This document shows, in pieces, positions 1 to 11,900 of a stretch of DNA of 64,000 nucleotides. Every line of letters begins with the position of its first letter. Within the stretch, counting starts at the first letter, position 1. Source of the DNA: Paragordius varius (Eukaryota; Nematomorpha); NCBI GenBank assembly GCA_964247055.1, contig OZ176053.1, positions 620,001 to 684,000 on the forward strand. The letters are read 5' to 3'. Both the position numbers and the translations under genes were made by a program. Under the pieces are notes generated by a model. The model did not search any database, was not told the origin of the DNA, and worked only from the letters and a program-made list of their open reading frames with translations.

Positions 1-172
1 GTAAAGTGTGAAATAGAGATATTTACATAAATATATTCTATATTTTAAAAATGTAACCAAATATCTTTGATGAGAAAAATTAAGGTTTTAAAAGAGAATG
101 GGGTTGTCGTTTAGATAAAAATATTTGCCTTTATATTTTTACATTTTGTTCGTATAATTTCCATTTTTACTG
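1..172. mobile_element. Family M MITE, right half (cut by window edge)
   Basis: Ends GTATAATTTCCATTTTTACTG then TA; the left half lies outside the window. Confidence 0.75.
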
Positions 173-176
173 TATA

Positions 177-1443
177 CACTGTGTGCAAAAAAGAGGTTCA
201 TTTTGATTTAAGGAAAAATTTTTTTTCATGAGATAGCTTATGACCAGCGTATTCATTTGCCGCAAAAATTTTTATTTGTTGACAACCTAGTTTTTGAAAT
301 ATTGAGAGAAAATCAAAATCGGGTAAAAAGTGAAAATTAAGGATAATTAAGGATAATTTAAAAATAATCATAAAATCTGAAACATTATCGTTTATTATCA
401 TTTTAGGAGATATTTTCAATATAAAAACAGCCTAAAATCATATAGTTAGGGTTTCTATAAAATTTCAGGTCAAAAGATGACGTTTTTCTTTTATCACACT
501 TAAAAAACAAAAAAAATTTAATAAAACTTTATTAAAATAATTTTTTTTAAATTATTTACTACCTAAACTCACTATTAAAATCTTAACATTTATATTTTAT
601 TAAGGAAAATAAATTTCTATACTAAAATAAAACCAAAAATATTGTTTTTTATTTTTCCATTTTTTTGTCATATATGAGTGTATAAAAAATTTATACTGTT
701 TTTTTTGGATTCTTACATAGGTGGGAATTATTAAGATATAATTTATGCAAAATAGTATTGAAAAAAGGAATATCAACCAACAATCCTTACAATTTCCTGT
801 AAAAAGTCTGTTTTATGACAAATTAATATTCGTATTGGGATTTGTACGGATTGTTGGTTGATATTCCACTAATTTTCAATCCTATTTTGCATAAATTATA
901 TCTTAATAATTCCCACTTATGTAAGAATCCAAAAAAACAGTATAAATTTTTTATACACTCATATATGACAAAAAAATGGAAAAATAAAAAACAATATTTT
1001 TGGTTTTATTTTAGTATAGAAATTTATTTTCCTTAATAAAATATAAATGTTAAGATTTTAATAGTGAGGTTAGGTAGTAAATAATTTAAAAAAAATTATT
1101 TTAATATAATTTCATTAAATTTTTTTGTCTTTTAAATGTGATAAAAGAAAAACGCCATCTTTTGACCAGAAATTGTATAGAAACCCTAATTATATGATTT
1201 TAGGCTATTTATATATTGAAAATATCTCTAAAATGATAATAAACCATAATATTTCAGATTTTGTCATTATTTTTTGAATTATCCTTAAATATCCTTAATT
1301 TTCACTATTTGCCCTATTTCGATTTTCTCCTAACATTTCAAAAACTAGGTTGTCAACAAATAAAAATTTTGCGGCAAATGAATACGCTGGTCATAAGCTA
1401 TCTCTAGAAAAAATTTCCGTTAAATTTTGTTTTGCACTCAGTG
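177..1443. mobile_element. Snapback (foldback) TA-target MITE, 1.27 kb
   Basis: Almost the whole element is one imperfect inverted repeat with ~590-bp arms; ends CACTGTGTGCAAAA and TTTTGCACTCAGTG, flanked by TA. Matching arm segments include GCTTATGACCAGCG...TTTGCCGCAAAAA and its complement at 1365-1405. No coding region. Lies between a family M copy (1-172) and the filamin stop codon. Confidence 0.87.
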
Positions 1444-1453
1444 TATATATATG

Positions 1454-1785
1454 CTATGCAATTACTTTTTCCATATTTTCAAGACGACTGTAAAAGGATT
1501 CATCATTCATCTTTGTTGAGTTTTTTAAATCAGTAGGACTTTGATTTATACCATTTTCTGTGCTTAACTCAAAACTTTTTTTATAAATATCAATTGTTTT
1601 ATTATTCGTTAAATTGCTGTTTCCAATCCAAGCACACCAAGGACTCCCCGGGATATCTCGTTCATTGCAAAGAATTCTAACGGAATATTCACCTGTACAA
1701 GCTGGTATATATGTAACGTGGGCCAACCCATTGCCTTCATCTTTGCATTCTATGGTAGTTTGAGATGGGCCTTCAATAGCAAACC
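1454..1785 (-). CDS. FLN: Filamin exon 13: end of repeat 4 and non-filamin tail
   Basis: Reads [20 protein letters not shown], then [20 protein letters not shown] and SPW, closing repeat 4. A polar tail of 55 residues ([20 protein letters not shown] at its start) runs to TAG at 1454-1456, 11 bp from a snapback MITE. Possible alternative donors inside the tail are GAAAATG|GTATAA and GGAAAAA|GTAATT, which could lead to repeats 5 onward outside the window. Confidence 0.8.
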
Positions 1786-2928
1786 CTATTTATTTAGGTT
1801 TGCATAGGTTATAAAAATTCTAATTCAATAATATGGATAATCTTATAATAATGACTAAATAGTTAAAATTATTTAGTTATTGATAATAATATCAGTAATG
1901 CACTTAAACCATTTTGAATAGGGTTCTAGTTTTATTGATAACAACGGCAAACTTACATTCTACCTCGCGAACGTAAGTATTTAGAACCAGTATATAATTA
2001 ATTGAATTAAAATAAAAATAATGTTGATTATCATAATTATATAAGATATTTGATGCTTTTAAACAAAGTGAATTAAAATATAGGAAAAACATGAATAATT
2101 TGTGAAAAAAAGTTGTCATAATGTTAGTGTATAAAGACCCTTGATTCTTTCGTCCAATCGATGTCCGATTGTATGATAAAAAGAGGTAATATTTTACTAT
2201 ATGGATATTCTTAATTTCAATTTTTATTTTTTATCAAAGTGACAAAAATAAAATTAGATTACCTAGAGCTCCAACTTGACCCTTAGTGTCAACGGTAAAA
2301 ACACACGGTTGTCCAGCCAGCCCTCCATGCAGACCTGGTCCAAATGCCAGAATGGAGGAATTACTTTTACAAGCTTCTTCTATGCCCAACTAAAACACAA
2401 AAATTACAAGAATAAAATGCATATTAAGGGTAAAATATGATAAATGAAAGGTATATAGAAATCTTGGCATTAATTAATATATAAATATTTGCGAAGAGTA
2501 ATAATCTTGCCTAAGCATTTATTAATTTTTATTTCATCCTTTAGCATTCAAGTTAAGGATAATGTAAACGTAAAATTAAAAAAATATGCGGATGGCTTTT
2601 TATGAAAAAAACTTAATCTTATACCTTATTTGCCTATTTTTACTATATTTTTTGCAATTATAAATGGATATCTATATAAATATATATCTTTTAAATTGTC
2701 GTAAATTATGGTTTAATATTAGCTTCTATAAAATAATAAGATGGAAAAACTGAATAATTTTTTCAACATTTGTTTGGAATATGAAACCATCAACTAATTA
2801 AAGATTAATTTCACTTTATTCTTTTAATTGAATTTAATTAAACAGAATTTTAAGATACTTTATGTACCGCAATTACAAAAAATAAAGGTTAAAATTAATT
2901 TATATATAAACAAGGAGATATTTTTTAA

Positions 2929-2972
<44 letters not shown>

Positions 2973-5900
2973 TATTAAACCGCAATTTTTACCTGTATTT
3001 TTTAAATGTTCAAAAATATGGAATAGGTAATTGCAATTAACAATGTTAAATAAAAATCACAAAAAAAATTAATAATTTTATTAAATTTATAAAAACGCAA
3101 TTTTTACCTAACCAAAATTAAACCAAATTAAACTAAATTTAAAAGGTTAAAAATATTGTATTAACATCAACAGGGGTCCGGGGTAATGGTTGATTCAAAC
3201 TATTGATAGCGAGCTCATAAATACCTTCCGTGTCTACGCTATAACTGTATGTAGCTATTGGTTTCGGTTTACCCACATTGGCCAAAATTAAATCTTTTAA
3301 TGTGGATCTGCGTAAGCAAGTAAAAAATATTGTGGAAAAATTAAGTTAAAATAAAATATTTTTTCGTGTATATAAAATTTTTAAATTTACAATGTAAAAT
3401 TTTAAGTAATAATAATGATAATTATGTAATAAAATTTACATTGAAGTTAATACATCAAAATATCTATACATATACATTTTTCAGTGAAAAGCGGAATTTT
3501 TCAAGCAAAGACAACATTTTTTCAAGCAAAGACAACTTATTTTATGCAAACGCAACATTTTTTCAAGCAAACGCAACCGTTTTTCAGTGAAATGCAACAT
3601 TTTTTCAAGCAAACGTAACATTATTTCAAGCAAACTCAACCTTTCTTCAAGCAAACGCAACATTTTATCAAGCAAACACAACATTTTTTAAGAAAAGAGA
3701 AAGTTTTTAGTTCCGTTTTGGATGAAAATGTTGTTTTTCACTAATAAATGATATTATGAATACAAAATCCGTTTTGATAGTTAATTCGATCGCCATAATT
3801 ACAATATTTTTAATATACATACAATAATAATAAAATTAAAATGCCTGGAGTTAAATTTATTACTTTTTTCCAGCGTTTTTATGCATATCCGATTCAATTG
3901 TTGGGCTTATTTTACATACTGACACCATTTTTCCCGTTTCTATACCAGTAATAGGAAAATATTTAAATTAATAAAGTTATTACATATAAAAAATGATTTT
4001 TTCACAATACTAAAAATATATCATTTGCCAAAAAAATATCTATCTATCCATATATTCATTATTAAAATTACAGTAAAAATTGAATGCAAACAGAGAAAAT
4101 GTAAAAAAACATAAAAGCTTTTTTTTTTCAAAAAACAACCACCATACTTTTTAAACCTCTAATTTTTCCTATAAAAATTATTTATGTTACGAATTTAAAC
4201 ATCTCTATTTCATAATTTGCAGTTTAAAAAAAAGTTATAAATAATACAGCGTGAAAAAAAATATTTGTCTTTATGTTTTTACGTTATGTCTGTGTAAATT
4301 AGCTCAATTTTTACGGTAAAATTCAACTTATTATATATGAAAATTTGGGAAACTATACAATAATATAAGTAAAGTAAAAACTGAAATTTTACGGACAAAA
4401 CTTAAAAATATAAAGTCAAATATTTTCAAAAGACAACCAACCATACAATTTTAAACTTTATTTTTTCTCATATTAGCTATTTAATTACAATTGTAAAATA
4501 TAGGATTGATTGTGTTAGTAATATATATCTCAATTTCACACATTGCCATTTAAAACAATAAGTTATAATAAATTAAATCAAGTTAAATATGGTTTTGTCT
4601 TTTAGAAAAAAATATTTGTCCATATATTTTTAAGTTTTGTCCTTCCGTATAAATTTAATTTTTACTGTAAGTACCTTTATTCCGTAATTTAACATCTAAT
4701 GATTCCCGTATATAATCGATTGAACAGTCAACATTTTCATCAACATAACCATTGTAATGAATATCAAACATTAATTTATCACCGACTCTTAAGCCTTGGG
4801 GTTGAATGCCACGTCCAGAAATTAGGAATTTACTCAAATCGATATCTAACATACATATGTACATACATATTTTGGAAAAAAAATATTTTTTACAGTTAAA
4901 TTTGTAAATGTAGGAGGGTGTAAAAGTTACAAGAAAAAAGCTGTCAATTTTTTATGATTTTATTTATACCATTTAGAGTTCAAATTCACCCTTGTACAAT
5001 TAAAATATACCCTCAAACAATGCAAATTCACCCTAAAAATAATTTGTGTTTTCGGGCTAATATAACTCATCATTCATACTCAATATATTTTTATGGCATA
5101 GTTTATTAGTTTTTTAGTATTATATTAATTTTAGATAAAATTTTATTTGTTAAGAATATTAAAAAATATAAGTGAACTTCAATCTTAAAAACACATCATT
5201 TTTTAGGGTGACGAATTGTTAAAGGGTGAATTTAAACTGTAAATGGTATATATTAGGGTTATTGAATACGGACTAATTTTTATATATATAGATATTATGA
5301 TAAGGGTTTTTGAATATACGGGGTTGTGAAATAAAGAGTTTAAAGTTTTAGGCTACTATTGAATAATCCATATGTACTGGTAATATCAAAAAAATTACGA
5401 TAATTGATTTTAAATAAAAAAAACTTGGATTAGTATACATAAAAGCCACATATTTACAATTTTAACCCTAAAAATATTATATTATTTACAAGTTTACCCT
5501 AAAAAACCAAAAAATGTAATCTAACTTGGCTCAACGCAAAGTTTAAAGGGGGAACCCTTAACACATTTTCCATCGTCGCACATTACAGTTATAGTATGTA
5601 AACCTATGGCGTTAGGTTCAATACTGAATCTTTCTTTGTTTAACTCCTCGTGACTTTTTGCCTTTTCAGTCTCAAAATTCCTAAGATTCCTGAGATTTTC
5701 GACGACAAATTCAATGGGTGACTGGCTATTACAACGTGATGATTCAAGTTTTATTTGTTGCCCAGTAGGGCATGTCATAACACTCGTTATTTTCCCATTT
5801 ATACCTGCACCTATTTGGGTATTAAAATTATTGCAAACAAAAATTGGTAATGAAATTGGTATCAAAGATTTGGTAAATATTCTTATGAAATTTTTACATT

Positions 5901-8900
5901 AGTAAACATATAATCAATATTACAATGGTATGCATGATTATTCTAGTATTTTGAAAAAATCAATTATTAATCAAATATCACATAAAAAATTTTGTGTAAA
6001 TACAAATCCAAATGTAACCCTAAAAATTAGTTAAAAAATTAACATTTTACTACCACTTATATTCGGCATTATGTTTAAGACTACTAAAAAATATTTAAGC
6101 TTGTGATTTCATAGTTAAAATCATTTAAATGACAATTTTGTTTTACACAAAAATTAATTAGCATTGAAAATATATAAAGCCTACTCAACTAACCCTTTTC
6201 CGTTATAACGTCAAAGTATGTCGATTGACCTTATTTAAACAAAAAATTAATAAGCATTGAAAATCTATAGAGCCTACTTACCCTTTTCCGTTATAACGTC
6301 AAAGTATGTCGATTGACCCAATCGAAGTTTAGATTGTAATAAGGCTGGTCCATTCAAAACGATTTTGTTAATATCTAAGGGCATATCTTCAACACAGACA
6401 TGGTAGGGGGAGTTTGGGAGTTTTTGAGCGGCAAATTCAACATTAATCTATACGCGCGATAAAATTTTACAAATTGTTTTGCTGTTAAACACTACTGGGC
6501 AAAGAAGTGGGACAATTATTAACCTAAAATTACAATAACCATCTCCAGTTGAGTGTGAAATAAAAAATAGTTTATCTATAATTAAATTAATTTATACAGT
6601 GGAAAAAATGTTAAATGGCAACCGTTTATTGTTTTATACGATATGCTACTGTATATATACAATTTGTTTAAGAATATTAAAAAACTCAGTTATATGTATC
6701 GCAATTTCAAATAAATTTTTGATTTTGAAAAAAATTTGTCCATTTGTACACCTGATAAGTTCCCTTGGATGGTGGCGTATATTCACAGTCATACAGCGAT
6801 ATTTGAGGGGTTGATGTCACTTGCGCTACAATTTTCAGCTAAAAGATAAGTAAAAACGTAAAATTCATATCGTCATAAAAAAATAATTTAATGCTTTTTT
6901 AATAAATAGTTTTACAAAATAATTATTCTTATTTTATAGATACTTCACAGGGGGCGGTGTTAAACACGGGCAAAATATTTTTGCGGCCCGCAACTCAAAT
7001 AATTACAAAATTACAAAATCCAGTAAAATTTACAGTAATTGAAATATGCGGACAAAAAGTAAAAATATAAAGAGGACAAATATTTTTTTCTAAAAGACAA
7101 CCATACTCTTTTTAAAACTTCAATTTTTGTCAACTAAGCTATTAGGCTACATTTATAAAATATAGAATTGATTGTGTTAGTATTATATATCTCTATTTCA
7201 CACTTTGTGCCATTTAATGAGTTATATTGATATAAATCAAGATTTAAAATGTATGGTTGTTGTCTTTTAAAAAAAAAATTGTCTTTATATTTTTATGTTT
7301 TGTCCGTATAATTTCAGTTTTTACTATTTTTTACAAACAACATAATTTAAAAAAAACCTTTCTGTTCTAAATTTTGGCAATTAATCCCTAGAAAAAAATG
7401 TTTAATACAAACTCTTATGTTTGAAATCTAAAATAATGAAATATTTATTATAATTCCCATATATTTGGATTTTTTCCATCAATTAATGCGGACCGCAAAG
7501 CTATTTGTGTTGAACATCACTGTTTTAGTATATGACTCTAGTATAGTCCATACTTAAATTAATATGGTTATATTTTTATTTTTACTCTTGAATAGCTTTT
7601 TACAAGTAATTTATTTATTCGAAAAAAATATTAATCAAAAAAATATTTTATCAAAAACAACATAAAACTTTTACAAATGACTAAGAAAAATAAAATTCAA
7701 AAAAATAAAATTTAATCTTACAGGAATTTTTCCCACACTCGGGTTAGTTTGATTTTGGACATCAACATTGATAGAACCACGGCCCGCTGTTGAAGTGTCA
7801 ATGGTAAAATTAGTTCGTTTTCCAGCATATATAGGTGGATTATCAGATGCTGCTATGAAACATTGATAAATTGTAAAAAAAAAGTTTTTCAAATATTTTA
7901 CCTAAATTCAGTAAAAGATAAAATTATAAAGCCAAACATAAATAGTAAGAACTTATTATTTTGCTCAAAATATTTTTTGATATTTTTTTATTTCAATCGA
8001 TATATATTTAATTACATACCAATTTATTACATTTTTAACAACATTTTATTTCTTAACCCACAACGTTAGGTTAGATTAGGTGTGAAAAAGCAAAGTTACA
8101 GTAAAATATATGGCATTAGTTATATCAACACAAAAAAAAAATATTAATTTTTAACTTTTAGACCAAATTTTTTAATCATTACACAACATGTTATTGTAAT
8201 TTATATAAAAAAATCATTCGAAAAAAACTTTCGAAAAAAACATTTTAGCAATTGAAAAAACTTTTTAGTAATCAAAAAAATTTACCCAAAGAAGTCTGAA
8301 CGCCTGGACCATAAACCCTAACTTTGCCCGGGTCAATCCGTGGTCTTAGCGGAGCTCCGGGCCTAACTTTAGCGTTGGGGAATTGGGATAGGTACGTCAT
8401 AACGCTCATCTCATCAATGTTTTTGTTTATGAGTTCGCGTGGTTTTATTAACTAATACATACATACATATAAGAAGTGTATATGGATTAGATTTTACAAA
8501 ATGAAAATGTTGACCTTACGATTCGGTTGTTGAAACATTTTTACAACACCTTTTACAAATTAAAATATTTCTTTGGCGGGCTTATGGGTTCTAGATTAAT
8601 TTAAGGTGGACTTGAATCCAATATCGTTTAAAGTGTTTAAAGTAATATCTACCACGAACTCACAAAAAATACAGGCAGGGGAGTATGAAATTTCGATTTA
8701 TATTGGAATTATGATTCAGTAATAAATAAATTAATTTTATATAAGGCATGAATTCAATCAATGATTACTAGTAATAATTTTGTAAAGTTTCCAAATAAAA
8801 TTAAAATATAAACTATTCATTAGTGTAGTTGTGATCTAACATTCATGCTTTAAGATAAATTCAAATATTGTTGAATTTAATTATTGTTGAATTTGATTAT

Positions 8901-11900
8901 TGTTTAATTTAAATCCCAATATTATCAATACAATAATAATATTTTTTTTGGAGTAAACTAAACAATATCGAATGAATTGCAATTTTTAACCACAAAATAT
9001 AATAATACTTTATAATTTTTAAAAAAAATGCTTATAATAACATAAATGCTAAAAAGGTAAAAATGCAAAAAAATGCAAAACCTGTGGAACTGATAACCAT
9101 TCTTCAGCCAGTGACATAGCCTCTTGGGCATTTTCCAACCCATTTTCACTTTTCCAATCAGGCCAATCAGGGCATAAACCTATATTATATCCATTCAATT
9201 AAATAAAATAAATTTTTATTATTTTAAAGAAGTAACCGTAAACTTTTTTAGATTATAAAAGCCTGTAATTTCATCCCTTTAATACTTGGAGGCTAACTAA
9301 TTAAACCAAACTTTACAATTATAATCCATTTAAATATACAGAGTTAAAATTGAAATTGTATTATGGACAAAACGTCAAAATATAAAACAAATACTTTTTT
9401 CTAAAAGACAACAACCATACTTAATAAATCTTGATTTATTTTAATAAAACTCATTGTTAATGGCAAAGTGTGAAATAGATTTATGTTTCTAACACAATCA
9501 ATTCTATATTTTATAATTGTTACAAGATAGCTTATATAAGAAAAATTAAGGCTTTAAAAAGTATGATTGTCTTTTAGATAAAAAAATTTTCTCTTTATAT
9601 TTTTACTATATTTTGTCCTATAAATTTCAATTTTTACTGTATATTTACAAGGGATTTAATCCGTATTTTGTGAAAAAGTAAAAAAAAATTTCAAAACCGC
9701 TTTAACCGCTTTTAGAATCGGAACCGCCGTTCCAATCGATTCCAATCCAAAAAAACGTTTTTATCAAATTACATTTTTCTAGATATACATTATATATACC
9801 ATTTACAGTTCAAATTCACCCTCAAACTATTCAAATTGACCCGAAAAATTAAATTTTGTTTAAAATTAATATAATACTGAAAATATAATATACCATTTGC
9901 ATTTTAAAAGTGTCCTTGAACACTTTAAGTTGGTCCTTGAACAGTTCAAGTTGGTCCTTAAACAGTTCAAGTTGGTCCTTAAACAGTTCAAGTTGGTCCT
10001 TAAACACTTCAAGTTGGTCCTTTGACTTTTTTGTTTTGTTTTTAATTTTTATCAATCAAATCGTAAATAATTAATTTATTTTATTGTTTTTGACCTATTT
10101 TCTATTATTTAACATAAATTTTAAATCGATATCAACTTTTAATCTTTGAGAAAACGTATATCTTTATTAATTTCTTAAAATAATTTTGGATATTTATAAG
10201 ATGGTAACAGGAAATGAAAAAATATATAAGTTTTCTGGGTTATTAATTAAAATTTTTCATTAAAAACATTTAAAAGTCAATAATTTGGTTCAATTGAAAC
10301 AAAATAGTTTGAAACAAAGTAGTTAATAAAAATTTTTATTTTTAAATGAAAAAATATATAATAAATAAAGAAAATTAGGTTAATAAATAATAAAATAAAA
10401 AAATAAATGCAAAAATTATGGTTAAAAACCGACGAGTCTCTTATCAATATTAACCAAAAAAAACATTGATTAAAAAAAGTTATTATATATAGTATGCAGT
10501 TTAATGGTTGCTTATATCACACTATAGTAGGGGGGCAATTGGTCCTACACAGTAGGGTATGGAAAAAAAGAAAGGAAATAATTGTTTATTCAACATTTTG
10601 TTGTTTTTTCCCATACACTATTGTGGTTAGGGCAAATAGCCCGCCCTACTATAATAGGAAATAAGCAACCATCATTAAAATGCATACTATATATAATTCT
10701 CACCTATATTTACAGTATGAGAGCAATTATATATTGCTAGAAAGTTATTAATTATTGCCAAATAGCATATATATATATATATATATATAACAAAGGGCAG
10801 TATTATTGGCTTATAGTTATTTTTTTCACTTTTTACTATTATTAACCAATAATAATTCTCTTTGCTGCATATTCTGCATTTGGCAATAATTAATAGCTTT
10901 CTAGCAATATATACATATACTTACTCATACCGTAAATACTTTGTTAATGTTAAAAAAACGAATAGAAAGGTGAAATATGATAAATGTATATATATATATA
11001 TATATAACATATCAAGAATTTTTCTTAAACAGGTCAAATTGTTAATGCTATATAATTACTATTTGTCATTTAAAAAATAAAAACATATAAATTTTTTATT
11101 TTTAAGTAACTACAATTGTGTGATTACGTTGGCGTATAAAAATGATTGCCCTCAAAGCAAATAAAACAGTGGTATGGTTAAAAACCCAGAAATTACATGA
11201 TTTTAATCTTGAAAAGTTTATTTCCCATACATTACTGTAATTATGCAATCTTATCTAATTAGAGATTTTATCAAAATCCAAATCGGAAATGTAAAATATT
11301 CCATCTGTTTGGCTCGATAAAAAAATTCTTAGAATAATTTAAGGAAAAAAACGGTTAATACTATAAAATTTATTTTTGATCTTTAATTATATATTTAAAA
11401 CATTATAATTTTATAGCCTTCTGAAATTTTCAAGATCAAAAAAAATTGTTCAAAGAAAAAATCTAAAGTCGATCGGCAAAAGGTAGGATTTTTATAGATT
11501 TATCAGACATCATTACTAATAAAAATAAATTTATAGTATGTAAAAAATAATGGGTTTTTCAAATAACAGAATGAGATTTATTATTGGAAATTATCAAAGT
11601 TTTTTTACTCATATAAAAACATCAGTAGCGTATGGCATAAAACAATATTAGTCCATAAAAAATAAAAAATGTATTTTGGAAAAAACAGAGATATTATGGA
11701 TGTATATACAACTAGGAGTTTTTTTACAAATACAAGTTATTCTTTTATGGACGAACATTGTTTTATGCCATACGCTACTGTACGTTGAATTAAAAATTTT
11801 GTGGTTTTAAAATAATGGTTTTAAAAATGCCTTTTTTTCCATGAACCATTTGGTGCAAAATTCCTTGCAGTACATCATATATATATACTTTTAATTTAAT

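Noticed and set aside
3481-3684. 67-codon leucine-rich repeated frame
   Set aside because: Same reason: a translated ~24-bp minisatellite in a filamin intron.
9849-10055. 68-codon frame with DQLELFK heptad-like repeats (coiled-coil look)
   Set aside because: It is the translation of a 24-bp minisatellite inside a filamin intron; no start context or splice support.
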